A stretch of DNA of 64,000 bases from Anticarsia gemmatalis (lineage: Eukaryota; Arthropoda; Insecta; Lepidoptera; Erebidae): contig NC_134767.1 of assembly GCF_050436995.1 (NCBI RefSeq), positions 2,976,001-3,040,000 on the forward strand. The letters are read 5' to 3'. The notes beneath the pieces are model-generated. The model was not told where the DNA came from. It saw nothing but the letters and a program-made list of their open reading frames with translations, and did no database searches. Numbering within the stretch: the first letter of the stretch is position 1; the number at the start of each line of letters is the position of its first letter. The translations under genes and the position numbers were made by a program. This document shows, in pieces, positions 10,596-22,400 of this stretch.

Positions 10596-13081
10596 TCATG
10601 ACCTTTTTTTACTTTTCGAAGCTTTGTTCTTCCTTCCACTTCTGCGAAAACATTGCCAAATATTGCATAATATTATCGAAACTCCAGTTAACCCAACAAC
10701 AAAAACAAATAGTACTATTAAAACCAATTCTAGTTCGATCAACTCCGTCCAGGAGATGTTGGCTGCAGGTGATCTCAGATGTTTGGCTCCACCGTGACGT
10801 AATACGTACTCAGTCCACCACACTGCGCGGTCTAAAGGCTTCATCGGCTCGTCACGCATTAATTCACGCAAGCGGATTATATTCTGGCGATAGCTGAAAT
10901 AAAATAGGGTAAATGTATATCAAGTTTATCCCAACTACTGCTGAAGATTTGCCTAAATTAATTGTTTCGTTTCGACAAACGCTCTTGTTTCGATTGTTTC
11001 AAAAATTTCTTAATAATAATACTTTTAAAACAGTAACCTACTAAAAATCCAAATTTCAGTCGGTTATTGCTCTATGCAGGCATCATAATTAGGCTGTGGC
11101 CTGTGGTTAATATATTTAATAGTTCTTTAAACAGTTTCCAAATTAACGCTTATTCCTTACTCATACATAACCAGCGTGATGGTCTTTCCGTCTTGACCAA
11201 TTTCTCTATCTAAAAGAAGACTCGTCCCCAAACATGAGATTGTATTGCATTAAAGCTTATTCGTAGATGAATACCTAAAATAAACATTTTTGCACACAAA
11301 CCTCGGATCTGCAATAACAGTATCAATAGCACTTCTAAGTTCTTCTTCTTTAAGAGTGTTTATATCAAGTTTGATTCCAATATTATGATGAATATATTTT
11401 TCGACATTGTACCACTGATCTCCTAACATTGGTATACCAATAAGTGGTACTCCAGCAGTTATAGCTTCATCTGTTGATTGTAGACCTCCTTGTGTGATAA
11501 ACACTTTGATTTTTGGATGCCCTGGAGTAAAGAAAAATTGTTTTATATTATATTCTGTTCCGTTCTCATTCCAGAATATATACGCTAAACAAGCAAGGAT
11601 GATTAGCAAGAGACCAATGATAATCATTTTCAAATTTAAAACCACCCTCTTTCCTTACAAAAACAGCATCTTAAACACATTAAATTACATTTATCTACTT
11701 GACTACCTTATCTGTTAACTGCAACTAATGACCTCAAATCGTTTCTAGATCTGATACTCACTGAGAAGGTCAGATTGTGGCAGCCATTTAAATATCCTTA
11801 TATTTTTACTACGTCCAGGCAACTCATCTTTATCCCATTTCCATAGCACATCGTAAGGTAATTTTGAGAATGCTTTGACAATCATCTGCACTTTTTCTGG
11901 AGGCAGTAGAGACGGACGCACATTTGTACCCAAACTCATGTAAATCACTCCGTTCTTTGAAGAGTCTAAGTAAGTTTTGAGGTCCTGAAAGTATATTAAG
12001 ATAATGAACTTTTATCTAATTTATGGAAATCAATAAAAATATTTTAAAAGCAAAATATTCTTAGAAAAAAGACGACTAGATAAATCATCAATGAAGATAA
12101 AGTTTGGTAAAGATTATCTCTAAAAATACTCTTCTAGGTGTCATTTCAATAGGACCACATAAAAAAAACTTTCAAATAAAAACAGAAATAAACCAAATGG
12201 GTCAAACTTATAAAGTAACACGTAAACAACTACGGATGAATTGATAAAATCCTGGACTTTTTAATACATACCTCTGGCAATTCTTTTTCAGGTCTTTTAT
12301 GTACTCCCCAAATATACACCACATTTGGCGGCACCGGCCTATTGCTGTCCCAAATTGGATGAATATTCAAAAATATCATCTGTACATTATTTCTCAGTTC
12401 ATCTATACTGGGAGTATTTGGACCAAACAGTCTCTTAGCCATAGCATTCTCTGTTTCTACAGCCCCAGAGAAAACATTCTCGAGCCTGTACAACAACCAC
12501 ATAACTTCCAGTTTTTCCCATTGCGTTAAATTATAAAGTTTCTGACTCAAAGTATTTGGATACAAAAGTGGATGCCACGACGCTCCTACAGTATCTATAT
12601 TGTCGTTTAGAAAACCACACGAGGCTACTTGAATCACTGGTACTTTGAAAACATGGGATAAAACTATTGCTGGTCTTGTCCAGGCTTCTAAAATCAGTAA
12701 ATCAAACTTTTCTTCTTTGATCAGCTTTTGCACTTCGGGTGTTTTTATCTGCATTTCAGTGATGCGAATGATTTCATAATACGCAGGTTTAACGTGGCCA
12801 ATAACATCTTTGTCTCCCTTTGAAGTTAACTTGTATAGTTCTTCCCAAACTTTGTAAGATATGTCATGGACATCAATTTCTCTTAAATTTGGAGGTGCTT
12901 TACCTTTTGGAAAGGCAGGATCTGTCGTAATAACAACCACTTCATGTCCTCTCTTTGCTAGTTCTTGAGTTATAGGCCGATACACAACTTGATGACTGAT
13001 AGAAGGTGTCGGAATAAAAGCTAATATTTTTGCCGCTTCATTTTGTGTAAATAATGCAAATATTATTGCAATCACTAACAT
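10596..13081 (-). CDS. UDP-glycosyltransferase, complete four-exon gene
   Basis: Encodes a 516-residue insect UGT. Exons on the - strand are 13081-12272, 11984-11762, 11521-11302 and 10893-10596; all introns are GT-AG and the frame is continuous. Residues 1-17 are a signal peptide. ILAFIPTPSISHQVV holds the catalytic His (H30), and RGHEVVVITTDP follows. At the place of the usual catalytic Asp, FDLLILEAW shows Glu (E132). Exon 2 has VIYMSLGTNVRPS and FKWLPQSDLL. Exon 3 holds the sugar-donor signature (FITQGGLQSTDEAI to GDQW). Exon 4 has the conserved RAVWWTEYVLRHGGAKHLR, a membrane span, and a tail ending KKRS, a KKxx ER-retrieval motif. The length is normal for the family. A GTG codon four codons upstream is in frame, but ATG at 13081 fits the signal peptide better. 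The nearest relative is the next gene downstream in coordinate (14124-16558), with which it forms a tandem pair. UGT33-like; the substrate is unknown. Confidence 0.95.
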
Positions 13082-13117
13082 GGTTATTATCACACAGACG
13101 TCTAGAATTGTAGTAGA

Positions 13118-13194
13118 AATACATTTAAATATATCTAAAGACGGTAATTAGATAAGTGAAGTGTACTTGAAGTCTGATTGCACACTGCACGCAA
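13118..13194 (-). promoter_or_regulatory. Possible UGT promoter region with XRE-like site
   Basis: Upstream of the start codon, the - strand has TATATTTAAA (about 13127-13118) as a possible TATA element. TTGCGTG (13194-13188) matches the TNGCGTG xenobiotic response core bound by AhR/ARNT. Each motif alone can occur by chance. Confidence 0.25.
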
Positions 13195-14098
13195 GTGCTG
13201 TTGAATGAATGACATGAAAATTGCATAGAACGTAAATCAAAATTCTAAAGAACAGGTTACTGGAAACAATAAATTAGTTTCTTTAGTATAATAATAAAAA
13301 TGCGGTGTTTTCTTGGAAGGGTTTGTAGAAATCTAGAAAACTGCGAATAATATTGTTAAAAGTTACTATATGTGTGCCACGGATTTCCTTTATATTTCGT
13401 TACTCAGTTAAATCGGTTGGGATAGTGCTATCTAAAGCACGTTCATCTCTGATCTTAATTGAAGCACTAAGGATTGCATGACCCGAGATTTAAATCCAAA
13501 ACCTTAAAATGTCAGTCATATTTACTGCCGATGCGCCGTAGAAACAGTTCATAGCAAATTCGCTCTTGTAACACGGAAATGTCATATTTACCGCTCATAG
13601 AGACTTTGCCTTATCAATAACATTATTATTTATAGCAAATAAATTGCCTTTGCATTGATAGTAGGAATGTCAACAGATAATTAATTTTCTAACTAAGCAT
13701 AAACAAAACGAGCAATCATAGCTATATTTGTATGATACGGCCAGCATAGCATTTATTAAGCAGTACAATTCAACAGGGTTCCTTATTCAGTTTCTGAGAA
13801 AAATAATTGATTTTATACACACATATTATTCGTATATCGCTTAACTATAAACTGACCGATTACAGTTTAGGTCCAAAATGAGTTAAGCAAACAAAGGAAC
13901 TCGTTTCAACGCCATATATCTCGTTTTTTTTTCAATATCTCGTTCCTAGACCCAGTTACTACTATATCGGTCTCTTTCACTTTCATGCGTTTTCAAAATT
14001 ATCACTATGATTTCGAAAATGTTTTTGATGGTTTCCTACAAATCAAGATTTTGAGTTAGGCCAGTCTCTTATTAAGCGTGCGATATATGACAAAATAT

Positions 14099-14104
14099 TT
14101 TATT
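14099..14104 (-). terminator. Poly(A) signal AATAAA of the second UGT gene
   Basis: AATAAA on the - strand, about 20 bp past the TAA stop codon at 14124-14126. Confidence 0.55.
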
Positions 14105-14123
14105 CATTACAATTATTCATATT

Positions 14124-16558
14124 TTAAGACGTTTTGCTCTTATTAGTTTTATCATTACTTCCAAATCTACACAGACATCGACAGATATAAAACATAAATA
14201 TCAAGATTAAAGACAATATTGTAACCAATATCAAAAAAATTGTCACAACTAGTTCAAGTTCAAGATAATCTGTCCAGGAGATGTTGGCTGCAGGTGATCT
14301 CAGATGTTTGGCTCCACCGTGACGTAGTACGTACTCCGTCCACCAAACTGCGCGGTCTAATGGCTTCATCGGCTCGTCAGCCATCAAATCACGTATCCGT
14401 TGCATATTTTGCCGATAGCTAAAACATTTCAAGCATATTATTTGTGTTTTATCATTGTACTCATGCGAGGTTTCATCAAGATTTTTTCCTTCAGCAAGAG
14501 CAAGTGATAATTATTTCTAATACACACATAATTACAAGAAGTTCCTGGTGTGTTGCCTCGGGTCTGAACCGCCGACCATGGGAAGTGCCAACTTTTGCCA
14601 CTCGGCTATCACTGTTTCATTATACTGATACAAGGAATGTTGATTTAAGACGTCATGTATAGGTAAAACAGGTATTAGGTAATTAGGTACGAGTATCTTC
14701 CCAGAGCAAGTTAGAGTTGAGGTTTTAAGTTCATCACATTACCTAGATGCTGTTGAGGTACCTTGCATTAGACTAACGCAAAATAGCATACTGTCATTCT
14801 TTTTATCGTGGATGCTTACCTTGGATCCCCAATAACAGTTTTAATAGCATTCCTAAATTCATCTTCTTGAAAAGTAGTCAAATCCAATTTAACTCCTATT
14901 TTATGGTATACATATTTCTCTGCGTTGTACCACTGGTCTCCCCATATAGGTATAGCGACGAGTGGAACACCGGCTGATATGGCTTCGTCCGTTGATTGAA
15001 GACCTCCTTGCATTATATACAGTTTAATTTTTGGGTGCCCTTTGAGTGAAAGATATATATTATTAGCGTATTATATTAGAATATATTTATGAGGATAACT
15101 TATATGCAAGAGAAAAAAGATGTAAGTGAGATAGAGATGGATAGCCTCTTATAAAGCTGGAGAAAGCTGATGTGACTCAGCCGGGTAACGGGTATCAAAA
15201 ATATACCGTTACCTATGATTTTCTACCCACCTGATTTGTTAAGTTATTTAAAAAAAAATCCTTATTAGACAGAGAATGAGCTTCGATATGTATTCATACT
15301 TACGTAGAAGATCAGATTGTGGTAACCATTTGAATATCCGAATGTTTTCAGACCGTCCAGGCAACTCATCTTTGTCCCACTTCCATATGACGTCATAAGG
15401 TAACTCTGAAAAAACCTTCACCATCATTTGTATCCTCTCTGGTGGTAGTATAGACGGTCTCACGTTTGTACCTAAGCTCATGTAGATCACTCCGTTTTTA
15501 GAAGAGTCTAAGTAGGTTTTGAGATCCTGTAATAGAGGCAAAATGTATAATATTTTTATTTTATAACCTATGTGCATTTTACAATGATTCATTTAATACT
15601 AAGAACAACCAGACTCGTAACAATTTATGGATCAAATGATTATCCCATGTGAAAAATTAATTCACAAAAAGTTGCGTGACGACCATCTTATTAAATAATT
15701 TACAGAGGCAAGCAGTATTATTCTCTAGTGACGAATATAATGAATCAAACATACCTTTGGTAATTCTTTCACCGGTCTTTGATGTATCCCCCACATATAA
15801 ATAACACTTGACGGCACTGGCCTGTTCTCCCAAATGGGATGTATATTCAAAAACATCATATCAACATTATTCTTCAATTCTTCTATAGCTGGAACATGAG
15901 GTCCAAACAATTTCTTAGCCATAGCATCTTCTGCTTCTCTAACCGAATTCATAAAATTTTCAACCATATAAAAATCCCACAACACTTCCATCTTCTCCCA
16001 TTTTGTCATATTGTAAAGTTTATGACTATTTGCATCTGGATACAAGAACGGATGCCAAGACGCTCCCATCGTATCAACATTATCATTCAGGAAACCAAAC
16101 GATGCTATTTGAATGACCGGTGCTTTGAACACATGTGATAGGGCTAAAGTCAATCCCGGCCAGGCTTCTAAAAAGAGCAAATCAAATGTCTCCTCCTTGA
16201 TCAGTCTTTGTACTTCAGGTGTTTTCAACTGCATTTCAATAACTTCAATGATACTAAAGAATGCTATCTTCAATTTCACATCATCGTCTTTTGTCGATGT
16301 GCTTTTGTAAATGTCTTCCCAAATTTTGTAAGACATGTCATGGACATCAATTTCTGTGAAATTTGGAGGTGATTTACCTTTTTCAAAGATCGGGTCTGTT
16401 GTGATGACGACGACTTCATGTCCTCGCTTCGCTAGTTCTTGAGTTAAAGGTCGAAACACTACTTGATGGCTTATAGCTGGAGTCGGGATAAATGCTAGTA
16501 TTTTAGCTCCTTCATTTTGTATTATTGATAGAACTATTATCAAGGCAATTGATAACAT
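14124..16558 (-). CDS. UDP-glycosyltransferase, complete four-exon gene (diverged signature)
   Basis: Encodes a 513-residue UGT. Exons on the - strand are 16558-15755, 15526-15304, 15039-14820 and 14418-14124; all boundaries are GT-AG and exons 2 and 3 are exactly as long (223 and 220 nt) as in the neighbour. Signal peptide at residues 1-17, catalytic His H31 in TPAISHQVV, and Glu (E131) in place of the usual catalytic Asp. The donor-sugar signature reads YIMQGGLQSTDEAI: the residue before QGG is Met, where the other two genes have Thr, and later VAIPIWGDQW replaces IGIPMLGDQW. This may alter sugar choice or pocket shape. A membrane span is followed by a tail ending KSKTS (KxKxx). In-frame ATGs also exist at 16576 and 16597; 16558 was chosen by alignment to the neighbour. 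No stop or frameshift is seen, so the gene looks functional. Confidence 0.95.
14542..14612 (-). repeat. tRNA-like SINE fragment in UGT intron
   Basis: In reverse it shows a box A-like start (ATAGCCGAGTGGCAAAAG) and a box B-like GGTTCAGACCC about 35 nt on. It lies in the last intron of the second UGT gene. Confidence 0.4.
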
Positions 16559-16599
16559 GTTTATTATTACGCACATTTCAAGACAGACTGAGTGCATTT

Positions 16600-17535
16600 C
16601 GATACTTATTACGGTACTTAGATATAACAGTTATCGTTAAATACAAGTCTACACTGGACTTGAAGAAAAATATTTGTGGTTTTTGATATCTTATTTTCCA
16701 ACTCTAGCCGAACTTACGTTTCTTCATACATTTCCACTTTTCTGATTGTGTTAATTTTTGGTATATTTTTCTTTAGATATTGCGTAATAGTTATGAAATT
16801 ACATTGTGTTGTATGCTTTATTTACTGGTATTATTAAGTACTTATCTAAATACTTAACAATATACTTCAAGTTTATTGAATTTATGCATAGTAATAATAT
16901 TATCAGTTCTGATTTATTGCTGTCTCAAGTTCAAATTAAAATGCTCTAGTTTCGTCTTATAGTGCTGTTTAGTGCAACACGTATTGTAGTAAAATGATAA
17001 TTTTACGGTTAAAACACAATTTACGCGGTTGCTGTTTAGAAGTTTTAGGTTTTAGCTCTGCAAAAGTGATGCTACATAATACAAAACACATAGGTATTCT
17101 GAAAAACTACCTAAGTCTCTTACTGGCTAAAACTTTATAATCTGCAAAAAGATTACAACTCTGCAATAAATCTGCAGGAATATCAGTAATCAAATTCTAC
17201 ACCTAATGAGTGAGATATAACATAATTGTTCCAACACCAAGCTCGACGATAATGAAATACTAATTTGAGAACCCGCATTTCTCTCACAAATAACAAAAGG
17301 GCCAAAACAAATCGTAAAATATAATACGATGTTTGAAAACCATTTGTCCAAACGTTTGCATGCGTAATTGTATTTTTAAACAAAACCAACTCGTCCTTGT
17401 TAATATGTAAATGAGATAAATGATCCCCATTTCTTCTTTTATCATAAATTATTTATTATTTATGTAGGTTTGGAAAGATTGGTGCTTTATTAATTTTGTT
17501 CTTATCACTGTTGGACATTTAATTATTTGACTTTA
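16600..17535. other. Gene-free spacer upstream of the UGT pair
   Basis: It would hold the promoter of the UGT gene at 14.1-16.6 kb, but no convincing core element stands out. Confidence 0.35.
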
Positions 17536-17803
17536 TCTATACTTACTAATATTATAAAGCTGAAGAGTTTGTTTGTTTGATTGTTTGTTTGTTTGTTTGA
17601 ACGCGCTAATCTCAGGAACTACTGGTCCGATTTGAAAAATTCTTTCCATGTTAGATAGCCCATTTATTAAGGAAGGCTATAGGCTATATAACATCACGCT
17701 ACGGTCATTAGGAGCGGAGTAGCAACGAAAAATGTAACAAAAACGGGGAAAATTTTGACCCATTCTCTTAGGTGACGCTAGCGAAGTTGCGCGGGTCAGC
17801 TAG
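17536..17803 (+). mobile_element. Non-autonomous Helitron, complete copy
   Basis: Starts TCTATACTTACTAATATTAT and ends GGGTCAGCTAG (CTAG at 17800-17803). GCTAGCGAAGTTGCGC is a partly decayed terminal stem-loop. It is very close to the copy at 3092-3358, including the inner CGCGCTAATCTCAGGAACTA. Confidence 0.8.
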
Positions 17804-18010
17804 TTATTAAATACATGTTGACGTTTTTGTAGTCTTGATTTAATTTCACTAATGATAAATGTTTTTGTTTAAGCCCGTAGCCACGCAGGTCAAGTGCGGG
17901 TTGGGGACTTAAAAAAAATACACACACATACAATGTATGTATAAAACATCATTCTATTTCTTAGAATTATCACATAAAACTTAGCTGTGTAAGATTCATG
18001 AAAATCTACC

Positions 18011-18131
18011 AACCCCAGGTTTCTGAGGTACATTTAGCGGTTGTCTATTTATTTATTCAATAGCGTTTAAACTCATATAAAAACGCTATCGAATAGATAA
18101 ACTACCGTTAAATGTACACAGACACCGGGGG
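18011..18131. mobile_element. Small foldback (inverted-repeat) element
   Basis: The left arm ACCCCAGGTTTCTGAGG...TACATTTAGCGGT is mirrored by ACCGTTAAATGTAC...ACCGGGGGT on the right. The centre is mirrored as AATAGCGTTT / AAACGCTAT. The whole unit is about 120 bp and can fold into one long hairpin. A related copy with a damaged right arm lies at 35924-36031. Confidence 0.65.
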
Positions 18132-19400
18132 TAAGTAATTTGGAGTCGAGTACAAACAGACAGATGTAGAATGAAGAGAAATTGATTACAAAAAAGAAAT
18201 GCTCCTTATCCCAGGATTAACGAAGAATGCAGATCGGAAAACATTAAACTTGGGTGCAATTAAAAAAATCTTGTAAAAGTAGTTCGAGTGCTAATGGTTC
18301 AGCTTCCGTTAAGAGCGGTAAAGACCAATTTAAACTGTCGAAACTTCTTTAAGAACATTTTAAGTAGCTTGCCCGGATAAGTAATTATTGTACTAAGCAA
18401 TCACATAGTAAAACTGAAACTGAACTTAGAAAACATGCAAAACACTTGACAAATTGAAATAAAATGAAATGAAATTTGTTTATTTGCTCAAAATATGGTA
18501 ATTTACAGATGTTGGGTCAATTGCGAAACACAGAGAAACTCGATATTTACAAGATGGCCACCCATCCACAGAACAACCTCGGCAAGCGTTGCTTAACCTT
18601 AGAGTTTCTTCGGCAGTTGTTACTTAGTTACAAGCTCCTTGTTATTTTTTTTCATTTATCTTAATTACTTTACTCCATACATACTACAGTTTAAAAAGTT
18701 ACATCATTTTTAAACTAGAACCGGGACTAAGGGGGATGAATAACAGCTGCCTTAAATTGCGTCCCCAATAGGAAAACTTTTGCTCATATCACGATGCCAA
18801 CGTTCGAAAGTCGCCGAGTTTGGACACAATTTTTATTCGAACGGAAATTAAAAGGGTTAGTTTTAATCCGGATCGAGTGCAGTAGTTTGAAGCAAACATC
18901 AAGCCGTGGAAAGTCGGTCGTGGGATTTTCTATTGTAATGTCACGTGGCTTTAATATTTTTTTTGTCTTTGTACAAATGTTATTACACTTTATTTTGTAA
19001 AAAAAGTTATTTGATATATTTTTAACCCGCGTTAAAACCCCTTTTCCCGCATAGAGCTAGGCTGTTAGGACAGAAAGTTGAAACTTATGATTGCTGCTTT
19101 GGTTTTATTACACATATTTTTATATATATCCTCACCTATTACAAGAACTAAGCTCATAGTTATGAGCTTAAAATTTAAAAAAATCTTGTTTTTAATAGTA
19201 AGGATTTTATTTAAATTATTTTGACGTTGCCTTGCCACTAATACAGTCGTATAGACTTCAAATGCCAATTAAAACGCTAAGCAATTATTTTGTAATTTAA
19301 AAAAATAGTCGTCAGTACCAGCTTCAGATATTATCTAATCGCACTACTGAAAATATGGGCTTTTAAGTCAATGGCAAATAATACAAACCACGCAATATTT
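18132..19400. other. Gene-free spacer downstream of the protease
   Basis: Only short unrecognised frames. At 18555-18610, in reverse, there is a fragment of the repeat found at 26938-27225 (shared ACAGAACAACCTCG / CGAGGTCGTTCTGT). Confidence 0.4.
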
Positions 19401-19408
19401 TACTTCAA

Positions 19409-19414
19409 TTTATT
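19409..19414 (-). terminator. Poly(A) signal AATAAA of the trypsin gene
   Basis: AATAAA on the - strand about 35 bp past the stop codon of the protease gene. Confidence 0.55.
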
Positions 19415-19448
19415 ATATATCAAACATACAAAAATACAAACTAATAAA

Positions 19449-22400
19449 TCACGCTCTTCTCAAAAGATGCCTCAGTCTAATAGACGCGATGTTGTCATCC
19501 AGCCACTGTCTCAAAGCTGAGACCTTCGCATAGACTCCAGGGTAGTCTGGTCTGGCACATCCGAGACCCCAGGAAACGATGCCGGCGAGTTTGTTGTTGT
19601 AGACTAGAGGACCGCCGCTGTCACCCTGGGTAAAAGAAAAGCAAGTTATGAGCCATATTATGTAAAATTATGGGTTAGAAAGAAAGGTTTAGACAACTGG
19701 AAAAGTTTCGATGATATACCAAAGAATATTCATGGGGTTATTGTACTGTAGGTACAAAATTTAATACTAATACTTAGTAACTGTAAACAAATATCAGATA
19801 ACATATTTGCAGAATAAAGTTAAAATAAATGCACAAAAGCTACTGACAAAATTCCAAGTTTAGGCCGAGAGATGCTTATACTGATGGAGTGAAATCAGGT
19901 GTAAGCAGTAGAAAGATTTGAAGAATGTGGTTTACAATAATCTCACTTCGTCGGTTTATTTTTATTTGGTGAAAACAGTTAGCACTTTTATTTTTTGGAG
20001 TGAGGCGATTAATAAATTATTCTATGAAGATATTATATAATTTACGACCTAAAAACAATTATGCATTAATGCTTCCAATATAAACTGTTTAGATATAAAT
20101 TAATTTCAATTGCAACTATTTTATTGACTCACAATATTTAGCGTTTGATTTCAACTAAATATATATTTTCTGTCATTACCATTCGTAATAATGAATATTT
20201 CATTGCACTCAACAGACACCAAATTAATTTGAAACAATCAACGCTTTAAATAAACATTATGTGCTATGTTTAAATTATTTAATGGTCCACTATTTAATGA
20301 TAGAAAATACATTTTCATAATGATCCAGTAGTATAAATAGAATCGTGTTCACAATAGAATTGCTGAATAGAAAATTACTTATTTGTTTTTGAAAAACATC
20401 AAACGTACCTCTCGTTTTACATGTTTGTCTTTGTAAATATCAGAGTATGCTAATCCGAATTATCATTATCATGAATGCGTTTATGATTGATGGCTTTTAG
20501 TAGTATGTAAGTGTCCGACAAGCCTACAGAGCATGGGGTTTTTAAACGTTCATACATCCAGAACTATATAATATATCCCTTGCTTGATTTTATTGATAAT
20601 ACAAGCATTAGCGCTACACCTACACAATTACTTCTCAATAAGAAAGTAAATCTGCCGTTTAATTACCTTACCGGGGCAACAAAATCAAATTGAATAGGTG
20701 ACATTTGGTAGCAAACAATAAATGGCACCTCTGGGATGAGTATAGAATTCAGTCTACTATAGAAAAAAATTAAGGCAAATGCTGATATAAATAAATGTAT
20801 GTTGCTAATTACCTGGCAAGCATCCTTCCCTCCCTCTGGAGCACCAGCGCAGAGCATCCTAGATGTGATGCTGTATGTAGGTTTGTAGGCCTCGTTACAT
20901 AGCTCCTCATTTACTTTGGGTACAATGACCTTCTGCAGCATCGTTGGGAAGCCACCTCCTTCCTGAAAATTGAGAACCAAATTATTTTTCCTGTTCGGTC
21001 TGATGGTAGAAGTTTAAAAAAAATGTATTGTATATCTTTTTTGTTTAACCATATTTTACAGCATAAAAAATCATCTGGATCAATGCTTTGGACCTAACGA
21101 TGATTTTAGCTACCAACTATAATCCCAAACAAAGCAATCAAAATATTTTAGCTTAGATCTTATTTTTGTACATAATATCGTTGTTATAATTTGACGCAGA
21201 TCATAATAATCTGGATTTCATTGAGCCAAAAATATTTTTACTGGTAAATAACTAAATCTGGAAAAGAAGAAACTGTATCAAAAGTTCTTACCCTAATATG
21301 TCCCCATCCAGTAACGATAGTAGGAGCCCCATCTGCCACTTCTTCTTCTCCACTGAACATATCTATAGGAGCGACCTTATCACTAAACACCATAGGTTTA
21401 GACAACCATAGAATAGCGATATCGGAGTCCATCTTGTAGAAATCAAAGCTTGGATGCCAGAGTAGGTCTCCTACTGGGTATAGCTCTCCGCCCTCGCTAC
21501 TGTAAGAAGATCCTACGCGGACTTCGTATTCTTCTGGGACGGATCTAGTAGAGAAAATTATAATTAAGAAATTGTGTTATGACTTTGTACTTTAGTAATG
21601 TTACTTATCAACTAATTTAGCAAAAGTTGAGTTGAAAGTGACTGTCTGAAAAATTCCAGAATAAAACAGACGATTTATAGAATAAGAAATTAAATAAATA
21701 ACGTAATAGTAGTTTAATTAAATAATGTAATACGTAACTACTAATAGTCGCAAGGTCGACTCAATGTAATATTTTGTATAAAAAAAATATTTATTGTGAG
21801 TATATTTTTTCAAGCCTGTCAATGATAGAACAACAGGACTGATTTTAAACCTTAAAATGCAAGCCCAATAAAAAAATATTTTGTTCTCAGTCTTTTTATA
21901 CCCATTCACGGTTTAAAATGCTGAGCACCCCTCCTTTAGCAGCTTCTTTTTAATCAAAATCAATAGTATCTTCTACTCACCCACTTATACAATGTGCAGC
22001 GGTCACAACAATATCATTAGCGACGATAGCTCCACCACACGTATGTCTTCCTCTTCTCACCAGTGACACTTGGTACGGGGCTTCCATGATGTCCACATCT
22101 TCACCACCAACTATCCTTATTTCTTCCAAGGATTTTATTGTTGGTGTTGAGACTGTAACAATGTTTAATATTTCTTAATCTTTGTATTAACAACAACAAG
22201 AAACATTGAATACTCAACCAAATATGGTTAAGTATTCCATGTAACAATAAGTGCTAAAAAAGTCTTGAAATGATGTGTTTGATTCTTCAAGATCACAGAT
22301 TTTATGGCCATTGAATCTATCTTTTCGAAAAATCTATCAGAAGATGCTATTGCTGGCTAAGACAACAAGGGAAAAATAAACGTAAGAAAAGATCTCTCAC

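Noticed and set aside
13091..13093. GTG as start of the UGT gene at 10.6-13.1 kb
   Set aside because: Animal nuclear genes start with ATG; the ATG at 13081 gives a normal signal peptide.
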